Shown: positions 32,990 to 43,360, counted from the stretch's first letter. The stretch is 64,000 nucleotides of DNA from Micromonospora inositola (GCF_900090285.1 NZ_LT607754.1:5296001-5360000); one strand, 5' to 3'. Translations and numbers: made by a program. The notes: a model not told the origin generated them from the sequence alone.

Positions 32990-33022
32990 CGTCGCCCGGC
33001 ACCCCTGAGGTGCCGGGTGACG
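32990..33022 (+). terminator. 14-bp stem terminator of kamA
   Basis: CGTCGCCCGGCACC (32990-33003) pairs with GGTGCCGGGTGACG (33009-33022) with one G-T wobble and a 5-nt loop, 11 bp after kamA. Confidence 0.7.
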
Positions 33023-33170
33023 CGTCTTCCCCACCGCGACACCACCGTCATGCTCACCGCCATGCTGCTGGCCGACGCCCGACGGCGCGCACCGGGCACA
33101 GCGGCCGTGGCGTAGAGGTCAGTCGCCCGGCCCGACTCTCGCCGCCCGTCGCTTGCGCGGGGACGGGCGT

Positions 33171-33503
33171 TCAGCTCTCCCTCGGCGCGTACATGATGAC
33201 CGCCACGCCGAGCAGGCAGATCGCCGCGCCGACAACGTCCCAGCGGTCCGGGCGGAACCCGTCCACCACCACTCCCCACGCCAGCGACCCGGCCACGAAC
33301 ACACCCCCGTACGCGGCCAGGATGCGACCGAAGTTCGGGTCCGGCTGGAACGTCGCAACGAAGCCGTACGCCCCCAGCGCCAGCACGCCCGCCGCGACCC
33401 ACCACAGCCCCCGGTGCTCCCGCCAGCCCTGCCAGACCAGCCAGGCTCCCCCGATCTCCGCCAACGCGGCCAGCACGAACAGCAGCAGGGACCGGGCGAC
33501 CAT
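33171..33503 (-). CDS. YnfA/UPF0060 family membrane protein
   Basis: A 110-residue protein with four transmembrane helices, typical of UPF0060: [20 protein letters not shown], then [20 protein letters not shown] and [15 protein letters not shown]. Some members are reported to act as small efflux proteins; function is otherwise unclear. ATG 33503 is used; the GTG at 33506 is also possible. It is the last gene of a three-gene leftward unit with a MerR regulator, 12 bp downstream of it. Confidence 0.85.
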   Translation of the reverse strand: MVARSLLLFVLAALAEIGGAWLVWQGWREHRGLWWVAAGVLALGAYGFVATFQPDPNFGRILAAYGGVFVAGSLAWGVVVDGFRPDRWDVVGAAICLLGVAVIMYAPRES

Positions 33504-33515
33504 CACGCCGTGACC

Positions 33516-33976
33516 CTACCCAGCGCTGGGCCCACACCCGGCCGGCACGCCTCGCCGACCCCCGACGCGCCGCTCCCCCGGCACATCGAACGGGAGCGGG
33601 CAGCGCGGCGTGCCCGCGCACTCCACCAGATCCGCGCAACCGTCCTCGACGGCCGCCCGCAACGTCCCGGCAACCACCCGCAGATCGGCGATCCGCGCGT
33701 CCACCTCGGCCAGCTTCGCCTCCGCCCGGGACCGCACGTCGGGCGCCCCACGCCGCCGCCCACCTCGAGCAGCCCGGCCACCTCGTCCAAGGTGAAACCC
33801 AACCGCTGCGCCGCCTTCACCACGCGCAACAGGGCGACCGTCTCCGGCGGGTAGACGCGGTGCCCGCCCGGGCTGCGGCTCGGCACGGCCAGCAGCCCCC
33901 GGCGCTCGTAGTAGCGCAAAGTCTGCGGGTTGAACCCCGCCGCCGCGGCCACCTCACCGCTGCGCAACCCGGTCAC
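33516..33976 (-). pseudogene. MerR-family metal regulator with a -1 frameshift
   Basis: The GTG at 33976 (GAGGAGCG upstream) starts SGEVAAAAGFNPQTLRYYER, then RGLLAVPSRSPGGHRVYP and GFTLDEVAGLLEVGGG, a standard MerR DNA-binding domain. Near 33745-33760 the frame must change by one base. The other frame continues with APDVRSRAEAKLAEVDARIA and the metal-site-like CADLVEC and RCPLPF to a TAG at 33516. One missing base in a G/C run explains it. It overlaps the upstream gene as GTGA. If the frameshift is real, the sensor domain is lost. Confidence 0.72.
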
Positions 33977-34296
33977 GACGCGCTCCTCGCAGCCGCCGCC
34001 CGATCGGCCAGTGCGTCCAGCACCGCAACGTACGCCGGCGGCACCCGCACGTCCACCCGGACTCCGCCTGCCGCATGGGCGACTGTGAAGCTGAAGAACG
34101 AGCAGCACGCGGATTCCCGCGCAGTCAGGTCCCGCGTCGCAGCCTCGGCGCCTCCCGCCAGTTCCCAAGGGGACAACCGCCGCTGGCCGCGCAGCGCCGT
34201 GCGGAACAGCTCGTCGAATTCGGCCACCCGCAGTGGCCGTCGCACCGTCGGCAGGGTGCACGCCTCGGGCACCCAACCCTCGTCATCGCGGCTCAT
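33973..34296 (-). CDS. unknown MerR-operon protein with CC motif
   Basis: A 107-residue protein containing RDLTARESACCSFFSF; the vicinal Cys pair could bind a thiophilic metal. It is the first gene of the MerR-YnfA unit and its TGA overlaps the merR GTG. I do not recognise a named family. The start lies 6 nt after the -10 box of a MerR-type promoter, so it is probably translated from a leaderless message. Confidence 0.7.
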   Translation of the reverse strand: MSRDDEGWVPEACTLPTVRRPLRVAEFDELFRTALRGQRRLSPWELAGGAEAATRDLTARESACCSFFSFTVAHAAGGVRVDVRVPPAYVAVLDALADRAAAARSAS

Positions 34297-34302
34297 GCCT
34301 CG

Positions 34303-34334
34303 ACGGTAATCCCGTACCCGGGTACCGAACGCAA
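34303..34334 (-). promoter_or_regulatory. MerR-type promoter with 20-bp spacer and dyad
   Basis: On the minus strand, TTGCGT (complement of 34329-34334) and TACCGT (complement of 34303-34308) are separated by 20 bp. The perfect palindrome GTACCCGGGTAC (34314-34325) is centred in the spacer. Elongated 19-20-bp spacers with an internal dyad are the hallmark of MerR-activated promoters. Confidence 0.7.
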
Positions 34335-34425
34335 GCCCGGAACGTGGCGGTGCCGAGTCTCAGAACGCCAGTATGGACACGCGATGGCGGGCCCCCGGAG
34401 ACCGGAAGCCCGCCGCCCGTACGGG

Positions 34426-34620
34426 TCACTTCTCGAACGAGGTCCGCACGTCGCGGCCGGCCTCCTTGACGTTCTCGCCTGCCTGCTGGGCCCGGGCCGC
34501 GCTCTGCTCCCTGGCGCCCTCCGCCCGCAACCGCTCGTTGTCGGTGGCGTCGCCGATCCGCTCCTTGGCGAGGCCGCTCATCTCCTGGGCCTTGCTCTTC
34601 GCCTTGTCGGTGAAGCTCAT
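34426..34620 (-). CDS. CsbD family stress protein
   Basis: A 64-residue hydrophilic, Lys/Glu/Ala-rich helical protein starting MSFTDKAKSKAQEMSG and containing AKERIGDATDNERLRAEG, the CsbD core. Members rise under general stress; the mechanism is not known. GGAGGAGA precedes the ATG. Confidence 0.85.
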   Translation of the reverse strand: MSFTDKAKSKAQEMSGLAKERIGDATDNERLRAEGAREQSAARAQQAGENVKEAGRDVRTSFEK

Positions 34621-34790
34621 GGGGCTCTCCTCCGCTGCCGCGGTGCTGCGGGCCGTCGCCCGCTCCCCCACCGCGTCCCCAGGTGTTCCCCGCTGAAACG
34701 CATGCTCTTCCGGTGGCGGCCGGCACCGCCGCCAAGGCGTCCTAGGATACTAGGTGAACGGGAGGACGCTGCGGCTGGTTAACTGGACGA

Positions 34791-35402
34791 ATGGGAGAGA
34801 TCCTGCTTATCCGGCATGGCGAAACCACCTGGAGCGCCAGCCACCGGCACACCTCGTACACGGACCTGGAGCTGACCCCCGACGGCGAGCGACAGGCCCG
34901 CGCGCTGGGCGTGATGCTCGCCGGCCGGCGCTTCGTCCGGGTGCTGTCCAGCCCTCGACAGCGGGCCGTGTGCACCGCCCACCTCGCCGGTCTCAACGTC
35001 GACGCAACCGACCCCGACCTGGCTGAGTGGAACTACGGCGAGTACGAGGGACGCACCACCGCCGACGTCCACGAGGAGAATCCGGATTGGAATCTCTGGA
35101 CCGACGGCTCCCCAGCCGGGGAGTCACCCGCGGAGGTCGGCGAGCGGCTGGACCGAGTGCTCGCCCGGGTCGCTCCCCTGCTCGACCAGGGCAACGTCGC
35201 CCTGGTCGGCCACGGGCACAGCCTGCGGGTGCTCGGCGCCCGCTGGATCGGCCTGCCCCCGTCCGCCGGTGGTCTGCTGCGGCTGGACACCACCACCGTC
35301 AGCGTGCTCGGTCACGAGCACGGACGGCAGGTCATCCAGCGTTGGAACCAGCCGGCTCCGCCGCCGCCCGGGACCGACCCCGCCCCGGGAACTCGGCACT
35401 GA
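34791..35402 (+). CDS. histidine phosphatase family protein
   Basis: A 203-residue phosphoglycerate-mutase-like phosphatase. The catalytic RHGET (residues 8-12) is followed by VLSSPRQRAVCTA, EWNYGEYEGRT and the second His in VALVGHGHSLRVLG. Substrate not predictable. Its last 71 bp overlap the 3' end of the convergent Lrp gene, so the two messages are partly antisense to each other. Confidence 0.88.
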   Translation: MGEILLIRHGETTWSASHRHTSYTDLELTPDGERQARALGVMLAGRRFVRVLSSPRQRAVCTAHLAGLNVDATDPDLAEWNYGEYEGRTTADVHEENPDWNLWTDGSPAGESPAEVGERLDRVLARVAPLLDQGNVALVGHGHSLRVLGARWIGLPPSAGGLLRLDTTTVSVLGHEHGRQVIQRWNQPAPPPPGTDPAPGTRH

Positions 35403-35838
35403 TCTTCGGCGGCCGGTTCTCGTACGGCGTGGACAGCACCACGGTGGTGCGGGTGGTGACGTTCGCGGCCGTGCGGATCTCCTGCAGCACCCGCTCCAGG
35501 TCCGTCGGGCTGGCCACCCGCACCAGCAGCAGGTAGAAGTCCTCCCCCGCCACCGAGTAGCACGAGTCGATCTCCGGCAGGTGGGCCAGCCGCTCCGGCG
35601 CGTCGTCCGGCTGCGACGGGTCGAACGGCCGGATCGCCACGAACGCGGTCAGCGGCAGGTCCAGCGCCTCGAAGGAGACGCGGGCGGCGTACCCCTTGAT
35701 GACGCCGCGCTGCTCAAGCCGGCGGACCCGCTGGTGCACCGCGGACACCGACAGACCCACCTTCTCGGCCAGGTCCGTGTACGACAGCCGACCGTCCCCG
35801 GTCAGCGCGGCGACGATTGCGCGGTCGATCTCCTCCAC
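35332..35838 (-). CDS. Lrp/AsnC-family transcriptional regulator
   Basis: A 168-residue regulator with an N-terminal winged helix (VEEIDRAIVAALTGDGRLSY, then TDLAEKVGLSVSAVHQRVRR) and the RAM ligand-binding domain (EIDSCYSVAGEDFYLLLVRV). A Pro/Ala-rich tail of about 18 residues extends past the usual end. GTG 35838 lies 7 nt after TAGGTT (complement of 35846-35851), a leaderless layout. ATTTTCC sits just upstream of that -10 box, as it does at the kamA promoter, so this regulator is a candidate to control lysine catabolism and itself. Confidence 0.85.
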   Translation of the reverse strand: MEEIDRAIVAALTGDGRLSYTDLAEKVGLSVSAVHQRVRRLEQRGVIKGYAARVSFEALDLPLTAFVAIRPFDPSQPDDAPERLAHLPEIDSCYSVAGEDFYLLLVRVASPTDLERVLQEIRTAANVTTRTTVVLSTPYENRPPKISAEFPGRGRSRAAAEPAGSNAG

Positions 35839-35898
35839 GGCGTGCAACCTACCGGGAAAATGGCACCCGCGCCTCCCCCGGTCCACCGACCGTCACGA

Positions 35899-36120
35899 TC
35901 AACGCGCCGTCCGGTCGCGTACCGCGTCCGCGGCGTAGTTCAGCACCTCCGCCATGTCCGCCTCGTCGAGGAACGGCAGGTCGGTGAGGATGTCGGTGAC
36001 GGACATCCCCTCGGCCATCATCGCCAGCAGGGTGGCGACCGGGATGCGGGACTGCCGCACGCAGGGCGCACCTCCCATGACGTCGGGGTCGATGGTGATC
36101 CGCGGGAAGGCCATCGGCAC
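35899..36120 (-). CDS. DUF433 protein (antitoxin-like)
   Basis: A 73-residue winged-helix protein with ITIDPDVMGGAPCVRQSRIP followed by VATLLAMMAEGMSVTDIL, the DUF433 core. DUF433 often pairs with a DUF5615 PIN-like toxin, but none follows within the 60 bp before the Lrp start. It begins 3 bp after the acyl-CoA dehydrogenase stop, so it probably rides on that transcript. ATG 36114 is an alternative start. Confidence 0.78.
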   Translation of the reverse strand: MPMAFPRITIDPDVMGGAPCVRQSRIPVATLLAMMAEGMSVTDILTDLPFLDEADMAEVLNYAADAVRDRTAR

Positions 36121-36123
36121 AGG

Positions 36124-37269
36124 TTAGTGGCCCTTGGCCAGGGCGCGGGAGATGACCAGGCGCTGGATCTGGTTGGTGCCCTCGACGATCTGCAGCACCT
36201 TGGCCTCCCGCATGTAGCGCTCGACCGGGTGGTCGGCGACGTAGCCGGCGCCGCCGAGCACCTGCACCGCGTCGGTGGTCACCCGCATCGCCACGTCGGT
36301 GGCGAAGAGCTTCGCCTTCGCCGCCTCGATGGAGTACGGCCGCCCGGCGTCGCGCAGCCGCGCGGCCGCGAGGGTCAGCGCCCGGGCGGCGGAGATCTGG
36401 GTGGCCGCGTCGGCGAGGGTGAAGCCGAGCCCCTGGAAGTCGATGATCGCCCGGCCGAACTGCTGCCGTTCCTTCGCGTACCCGACGGCGTAGTCGAGGG
36501 CGGCCTGGGCCAGCCCGACCGCGCAGGCGGCGATGCCGAGGCGGCCGGAGTCCAGGGCGGACATGGCGATGGTGAACCCCATCCCCTCGCCGCCGATCAG
36601 CCGGTCGGCGGGCACCCGGGCGTCGTCGAAGGCGATCTGCGCGACCGGTGAGGCGTGCAGCCCCATCGTCCGCTCGGCGGCCTGCGGGTGGATGCCCGGG
36701 GTGTTCCGGTCCGCGAGGAGACAGGAGATGCCCTTCGGGCCGGGGCCGCCGGTGCGGCAGAAGATGTTGTAGAAGTCGGCGACCCGAGCGTGGGTGATCC
36801 ACGCCTTGGTGCCGGAGACCACGTACGCGTCGCCGTCGCGGACCGCCCTGGTGGTCAGGGCAGCGGCGTCGGAGCCGCCCTGCGGCTCGGAGAGGCAGTA
36901 CGCCCCGAGCAGCTCCCCGCCGATCATGTCCGGCAGCAGCTTGCGCTGCTCGTCCGTGCCGAACTGGGCCACCGGGTAGCAGGAGAGGGTGTGCACGCTG
37001 ACCGCCTCCGCGACCGCGAGCCAGCGGCTGGCCAGGACCTCCAGCACCTGCAGGTAGACCTCGTACGGCTGGGCGGCGCCGCCGTGCTCCTCGGGGTACG
37101 GCAGGCCGAGCAGGCCGGCCCGGCCCAGCGTGCGCAGCACCTCACGGGGGAACTCGCCCCGCTCCTCGAAGCCGGCGGCCCTCGGCGCGAGCTCCCGGTC
37201 GGCGAGTTCGGTGGCGAGGTCCAGCAGGTCGTGGGCCTCGTCGGTGGGGAGGATCCGGTCGACAGTCAT
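36124..37269 (-). CDS. acyl-CoA dehydrogenase
   Basis: A 381-residue FAD flavoprotein, standard length. It has LLGAYCLSEPQGGSDAAALT and KAWITHARVADFYNIF in the middle domain, then ERQQFGRAIIDFQGLGFTLA and LGGAGYVADHPVERYMRE. The catalytic Glu is in IVEGTNQIQRL near residue 366. It oxidises an acyl-CoA to the enoyl-CoA; chain specificity is uncertain. The ATG overlaps the M24 peptidase stop as ATGA. Confidence 0.9.
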   Translation of the reverse strand: MTVDRILPTDEAHDLLDLATELADRELAPRAAGFEERGEFPREVLRTLGRAGLLGLPYPEEHGGAAQPYEVYLQVLEVLASRWLAVAEAVSVHTLSCYPVAQFGTDEQRKLLPDMIGGELLGAYCLSEPQGGSDAAALTTRAVRDGDAYVVSGTKAWITHARVADFYNIFCRTGGPGPKGISCLLADRNTPGIHPQAAERTMGLHASPVAQIAFDDARVPADRLIGGEGMGFTIAMSALDSGRLGIAACAVGLAQAALDYAVGYAKERQQFGRAIIDFQGLGFTLADAATQISAARALTLAAARLRDAGRPYSIEAAKAKLFATDVAMRVTTDAVQVLGGAGYVADHPVERYMREAKVLQIVEGTNQIQRLVISRALAKGH

Positions 37270-38381
37270 AGCGCGATGAGCTCCGTGGGGGTGGTGTTGA
37301 GCCGCTGCACGCCGTCCGTTGTGCAGACGACGATGTCCTCGATCCGGGCGCCGTGCCGCCCGGCCAGGTAGATGCCGGGTTCGATGGAGAACGCCATGCC
37401 GGCCTCCAACGGACGGGGATTGCCGGCCACGACGTACGGCTCCTCGTGGCCGTCCAGGCCGATGCCGTGGCCGGTGCGGTGCAGGAAGGCGTCGCCGTAG
37501 CCGGCGGCGGCGATGATGTCGCGGGCCACCGCGTCGACCGCCGCGGCGGTCATCCCGGGCCGGACGGCGTCGACCGCCGCGCGCTGCGCCTCGTGCAGGA
37601 CGGCGTAGTAGTCGGTGAACTCGGCCGGGGCGGGGCCGCCGGCGACGTAGGTGCGGGTGCAGTCGGAGCGGTAGCCCGACGGCATTTTGCCGCCGATGTC
37701 GACCACCACCGGCTCGCCGGCGCCGATCGGCCGGTCGGAGGTGCCGTGGTGCGGGCTGGCGCCGTTCGGTCCGGCGGCGACGATGACGAAGTCGACGGTC
37801 ACGTGGCCGGCCGCGCGGATCGCGGCGGCGATGTCCGTGGCCGCCTCGGCCTCGGTCCGGCCGGGGCGCAGCCACTCCCCCATCCGGTCGTGCACCGCGT
37901 CGATCGCCGCGCCGGCCTCGGCCAGGGCCGCCACCTCGGCGGGGGACTTGCGGATCCGCAGCTCGCGCAGCACCTCGCCGGCGAGCCGTTGGGCGGCGTC
38001 GGGCAGCGTGGCCTGCAGCGCGAGGACCTGCTCGGCCCACATCCGGTCGGCCAGGCCGACGGCCGTCGCCGGGCCGGGCAGCGCCGCGCGGACCAGCGGG
38101 TACGGGTCGGTGCCGTCGGCGTGGTCGACGATGCGCAGCCCGATGCCCGGCGCGGGGGACGCCTCGGCGGCCGGGCGTTCCAGGACCGGCACGATCAGCG
38201 TCGGCTCACCCTCGGCGGGCAGCACCAGGCAGGTCAGCCGCTCCCCCGCGTGGGCGTCGTACCCGGTCAGGTAGCGCAGGTCCGAGCCGGGGGTGAGCAG
38301 CAGCGCGTCCAGCCCCGCGGCGGCGGTGGCACGCTGCGCGGCGGCCACCCGGTCGGCCGGGTACAGCTCGTCGGTTCCCAC
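37266..38381 (-). CDS. M24 (Xaa-Pro aminopeptidase-type) peptidase
   Basis: A 371-residue protein with a creatinase-like N-terminal domain and a pita-bread domain with all five metal ligands: DIGGKMPSGYRSDCTRTY (two Asp), TGHGIGLDGHE (His), SIEPGIY (Glu) and ARIEDIV (Glu). It should cleave X-Pro bonds or a related amide. GTG 38381 lies 6 nt after TAAGCT, a leaderless layout. It leads a three-gene leftward unit with acyl-CoA dehydrogenase and DUF433. Confidence 0.9.
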   Translation of the reverse strand: MGTDELYPADRVAAAQRATAAAGLDALLLTPGSDLRYLTGYDAHAGERLTCLVLPAEGEPTLIVPVLERPAAEASPAPGIGLRIVDHADGTDPYPLVRAALPGPATAVGLADRMWAEQVLALQATLPDAAQRLAGEVLRELRIRKSPAEVAALAEAGAAIDAVHDRMGEWLRPGRTEAEAATDIAAAIRAAGHVTVDFVIVAAGPNGASPHHGTSDRPIGAGEPVVVDIGGKMPSGYRSDCTRTYVAGGPAPAEFTDYYAVLHEAQRAAVDAVRPGMTAAAVDAVARDIIAAAGYGDAFLHRTGHGIGLDGHEEPYVVAGNPRPLEAGMAFSIEPGIYLAGRHGARIEDIVVCTTDGVQRLNTTPTELIAL

Positions 38382-38418
38382 CCGCCCAGCTTAACGGTCG
38401 TTTGGGCGGCGGCCCATC

Positions 38419-38688
38419 TCAGGCCAGCAGGTGCGGGGCGTGCTCCCGGACCGCCGCCCGCAGTTGACGCAGCAACGGGTTGACCAGCGGGTGCCCGGCG
38501 ACGGTCACCGTCGGGACCGTCTCGTTGCCGTCGGCCACCGAGCGGACGAACGCGGCGGCCTCCGGGTGCCGCCAGATGTTGACCGCCCGGTACGGCAGCC
38601 GGGCGAAGCGCAGCTTCACCCAGAGCTTCAGGCAGTACGTGCACATCGGCCGCCAGTACAGCACGACACCGTCCCGGTCCTGCTCCAT
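38419..38688 (-). CDS. mycoredoxin / glutaredoxin-like protein
   Basis: An 89-residue thioredoxin-fold protein with active site CTYC (YWRPMCTYCLKLWVKL), the cis-Pro segment ETVPTVTV, and HPLVNPLLRQL. It resembles mycoredoxin, which reduces mycothiol mixed disulfides. GGGGGAGA precedes the ATG at 38688. It stands alone, divergent from the YccF gene. Confidence 0.75.
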   Translation of the reverse strand: MEQDRDGVVLYWRPMCTYCLKLWVKLRFARLPYRAVNIWRHPEAAAFVRSVADGNETVPTVTVAGHPLVNPLLRQLRAAVREHAPHLLA

Positions 38689-38811
38689 CCGGTCTCCCCC
38701 CCACCGCGGCGCGCCGGCCGCGCCGCGGGCCTGAGTCTGCCAGGCCGGGTCGACCCGACGACCGACGCCGACCGTCAGCTGACGCTGGCGGCCGGTGGTC
38801 ACGATGGGGTA

Positions 38812-39192
38812 GTGATCCGCTTCGTGTTGAACGTGTTGTGGCTCGTCTTCGGCGGGGGGATCGTCCTCGCCCTCGGCTACGGGGTGGCGGCGCTGATCTG
38901 CTTCGCCCTGGTCGTCACCATCCCCTTCGGCGTGGCCTCGCTCCGCCTTGCCTCGTACTCGCTGTGGCCGTTCGGCCGCACCCTCGTGCCAAGGCGGGGC
39001 GCCGGGATGCCCTCCGGCATCGCCAACGTGCTGTGGCTGCTGCTGGCGGGCTGGTGGCTCGCGCTGTCCCACCTCCTCGCCGGCCTCGCCCTCTGCGTCA
39101 CGATCCTCGGGATCCCGTTCGGCGTGGCGAATCTGAAGCTGGTGCCCGCGGCGCTCTGGCCGCTCGGCCAGGAGGTCGTCGAGACGCCGTGA
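38812..39192 (+). CDS. YccF domain membrane protein
   Basis: A 126-residue inner-membrane protein made of two similar YccF repeats: FVLNVLWLVFGG with TIPFGVASLRLASYSLWPFG, and GIANVLWLLLAGWW with ILGIPFGVANLKLVPAALWPLG. Function unknown. GTG 38812 lies 6 nt after CACGAT, a possible leaderless layout. Confidence 0.82.
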   Translation: MIRFVLNVLWLVFGGGIVLALGYGVAALICFALVVTIPFGVASLRLASYSLWPFGRTLVPRRGAGMPSGIANVLWLLLAGWWLALSHLLAGLALCVTILGIPFGVANLKLVPAALWPLGQEVVETP

Positions 39193-39332
39193 GCCGGCCG
39201 GCCGGGCCGGGGAAACCCGGAGCGGCGAGGGGAGGGCAGACCGGACCCGGGCCTTGACCGACAGTGTGATCCGGTTGATTGTCGGAGGGCGGGCCTACCT
39301 TGGGTGGAGCCCAGCCCGAGCAAGGGGAGATC

Positions 39333-39893
39333 ATGACCACACTCGAGAACCGGTCGAAGACCGCACTTCTCATCGTCGACGTGCAGAGCGGCGTCGTCGC
39401 GGGGGCCCACGAGCGCGATGCCGTCGTCGCGAACATCGGCAGCCTGGTCGAGAAGGCCCGACGGGAACGGGTACCCGTGGTCTGGGTCCAGCACTCCGAC
39501 GAGCAGACGGTACGGGGCAGCGACGAGTGGCAGATCGTCCCCGAACTGCCCCCCGGCGACGGCGAGCCGATCGTCGAGAAGCACTACGGCGACTCCTTCG
39601 AGGACACCACCCTCGAGACCGTGCTGTCGGGCCTCGGCGTCGGGCGCCTCATGGTGGTCGGCGCGCAGACCGACGCCTGCATCCGCTCGACGCTGCACGG
39701 CGCGCTCGTCCGGGGGTACGACACGACCCTGGTCAGCGACGCCCACACGACGGAGGACCAGACGTCGTGGGGGGCCCCGCCGCCCGACCAGGTCATCGCA
39801 CACACGAACCTGTACTGGACGGACCAGACGGCACCGGGGCGGACGGCCGGGACGGTCGAGACCAAGGCGGTGGACTTCGGCGCCCCGGTCTGA
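39333..39893 (+). CDS. isochorismatase-fold cysteine hydrolase
   Basis: A 186-residue hydrolase with the Asp-Lys-Cys triad: ALLIVDVQSGVVAGA (Asp), PIVEKHYGDSFEDT (Lys) and VVGAQTDACIRSTLHG (Cys). Family members hydrolyse amides such as nicotinamide or N-carbamoyl compounds, or isochorismate; the substrate is unknown. AAGGGGAGA precedes the ATG. Confidence 0.85.
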   Translation: MTTLENRSKTALLIVDVQSGVVAGAHERDAVVANIGSLVEKARRERVPVVWVQHSDEQTVRGSDEWQIVPELPPGDGEPIVEKHYGDSFEDTTLETVLSGLGVGRLMVVGAQTDACIRSTLHGALVRGYDTTLVSDAHTTEDQTSWGAPPPDQVIAHTNLYWTDQTAPGRTAGTVETKAVDFGAPV

Positions 39894-40034
39894 GGCCGCG
39901 CAACTTCGGCGGGGTCCGCCCCGAGCGCCCCGCCAAACGGCCTGACCGACGAGGAACGCGCCCGGTTCTTCGTCGAGCACGGCACCTACTGGTTGTGACC
40001 GGAGGCGACGACAGGAATCGTGACAGCACCGCTT

Positions 40035-40074
40035 CTGCCGGAGCACCGACGGCATGACGGCGGTGCTCCGGCAG
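40035..40074. repeat. 14-bp perfect inverted repeat at SDR break point
   Basis: CTGCCGGAGCACCG (40035-40048) and CGGTGCTCCGGCAG (40061-40074) flank a 12-nt loop carrying the first in-frame ATG of the SDR remnant. The right arm is SDR coding sequence, so the left arm looks like an inverted copy created at the break. Confidence 0.6.
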
Positions 40075-40428
40075 GAGGTGGGGTCCCTCGGCATCCGGGT
40101 TACGGCAGTGGAGCCGGGCGCCTTCGGCATCCGCGCCTACGCCGGGTTCGCCGACGAGCCCGTGCAGGGGTCAGTCGCGGACTACGCCCCGATGCTGGAG
40201 GCGGTCCGCGCCACGATGGTGAAGCAGAACGGCCGGCAGCCCGGGGATCCGGCCCGCGGCGTCCGCGCGATCCTCGCGGCGATGGCGGAGGACGAGCCGC
40301 CCACATTCTGGTCCTCGGCAGCGCCGGATGGACGCTGCTCAGCGCCCCGGAGTCCGCGCGGTCTCCCGTACGCCTTCGACCGGTGGCGCAAGCCCCACAC
40401 CACCGACTTCTTTGAAGTCTTGAAGTAA
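40054..40428 (+). pseudogene. truncated short-chain dehydrogenase
   Basis: The frame opens at SDR residues downstream of the catalytic Tyr-Lys: VLRQEVGSLGIRVTAVEPGA. It continues to RAILAAMAEDEPPT, after which the expected VLGSAGW segment appears in another frame. The cofactor-binding domain and catalytic residues are missing, and a frameshift near 40305 disrupts the C-terminus. It is not functional as an SDR. The 160 bp before it also contain a short fragment (LTDEERARFFVEHG) of no known gene. Confidence 0.6.
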
Positions 40429-40488
40429 GGCATGTTTCGTTATCTCGGCGTTATTGACGTGACCACTGTCACTTCGGTTGACTGCGAC

Positions 40489-40512
40489 GGAACCGCTTCC
40501 GCAACCGGTTCC
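40489..40512 (+). promoter_or_regulatory. tandem LacI-type operators
   Basis: GGAACCGCTTCC (40489-40500) and GCAACCGGTTCC (40501-40512) are adjacent 12-mers, each near-palindromic around a central CG as in LacI-family sites. They lie 38-62 bp before the LacI start and should mediate autoregulation. Confidence 0.55.
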
Positions 40513-40550
40513 GCAACACGTCCTCAATCCCTGCGACCCGGGAGCGTCAC

Positions 40551-41552
40551 GTGCCGATCACCATCGCCGACGTCGCCACCCGGGCGGGCGTGAGCAAGAC
40601 GACCGTCTCCCGGGTGCTCAACGGCAAGGGCGAAGTGGACGGTCGGACCGCGGACCGGGTGCGGGCGGTCATCACCGACCTGGGGTACGTGCCGAGCGCC
40701 CGGGCCGTCGGGCTGGCCCGCGGCCGGACCCGGGTGGTCGGCATGCTGGTGCCGGCGCTCACCTGGCCCTGGATGGGCGAGGTGCTCCAGGGGGCGGTCG
40801 ACGCGGTCGAGTCGGAGGGGTACGGCCTCCTGCTTTTCACCTGCAACCGGGGCGACGAGTCGATGCGGCGGTTCGCCTCCCAGGTCTCCGCGAAGTCCTT
40901 CGACGGCCTGCTGGTGGTCGAGCCGGAGGGCACCTTCGACTACATCAGCGACCTGCACGAGCGGGGCCTGCCGGTCATCCTCATCGACGACCGCGCTCAC
41001 CAACCGCGCTTCCCCTCGGTGCGCACCACCAACGAGGCCGGCGCGCGCGCCGCCGCGGCGCACCTGCTCGCGCTCGGCCGACACCGCCCCCTGGTGGTGA
41101 CCGGCCTGCGCCGCTTCGGCTGCACCCAGGAGCGGCTCGCCGGCTTCGCGGGCGGCTACGCCGACGCCGGCCTGCCCATCGAGCCCGCCCTCGTCGTGGA
41201 GGGCGACTTCACCTTCGAGTGCGGGCGTGCCGCGGTGGAACGCCTGCTCGCCGACGGCGTGCCGTTCGACGCCGTCTTCGCCCACAACGACCTCTCCGCC
41301 GCCGGGGCGCTGCAGGCACTGCGCGACGCCGGACTGCGCGTCCCGGACGACGTGGCGGTCGTCGGCTTCGACGACCTACCCCTGGCCGGGCACACCCACC
41401 CGCCGCTGACCTCCGTACGCCAGCCGTTGCGGGAGATGGGAGCGGCCGCCGCCCGCACCCTCATCTCCCACCTCGCCGGCACGCCGCTGCCCGACACGCC
41501 GACCATCATCCCCACCAGCTTCACCGTCCGCGCCTCGACCGGCACCACCTGA
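40551..41552 (+). CDS. LacI-family transcriptional repressor
   Basis: A 333-residue regulator. It has an N-terminal helix-turn-helix and hinge ([20 protein letters not shown], then [15 protein letters not shown]) and a periplasmic-binding-protein-like sugar domain ending [20 protein letters not shown]. It is the first gene of the beta-glucoside cluster; the inducer is probably a beta-glucoside or cello-oligosaccharide, inferred from the GH1 enzyme at the end of the operon. GGGAGCGTCAC precedes the GTG. Confidence 0.9.
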   Translation: MPITIADVATRAGVSKTTVSRVLNGKGEVDGRTADRVRAVITDLGYVPSARAVGLARGRTRVVGMLVPALTWPWMGEVLQGAVDAVESEGYGLLLFTCNRGDESMRRFASQVSAKSFDGLLVVEPEGTFDYISDLHERGLPVILIDDRAHQPRFPSVRTTNEAGARAAAAHLLALGRHRPLVVTGLRRFGCTQERLAGFAGGYADAGLPIEPALVVEGDFTFECGRAAVERLLADGVPFDAVFAHNDLSAAGALQALRDAGLRVPDDVAVVGFDDLPLAGHTHPPLTSVRQPLREMGAAAARTLISHLAGTPLPDTPTIIPTSFTVRASTGTT

Positions 41553-41674
41553 CCCCTCCACCGCTGTATCCACCACCCATACCGGCGGGCACGCGCCCAC
41601 CGGCGGCAACACCGCACACCCTCCATCCACCACATCCCGCTCGAGGACATGCGGGAGCACCGAGGGAGACCTCC

Positions 41675-43351
<1,677 letters not shown>

Positions 43352-43360
43352 CACCCGGCC

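Noticed and set aside
33050..33115. Short frame MLTAMLLADARRRAPG, reminiscent of the UreF N-terminus
   Set aside because: Only 21 codons, no other urease gene nearby and the key following residues differ; similarity is too short to support even a relic.
35839..35898. PIN-like toxin partner for DUF433
   Set aside because: The gap is 60 bp and holds only the Lrp promoter; no toxin frame is present.
36124..38381. Acyl-CoA dehydrogenase and M24 peptidase as part of the lysine pathway
   Set aside because: They are separated from the kam genes by unrelated units in both directions, and neither reaction is a step of the known route; proximity alone is not enough.
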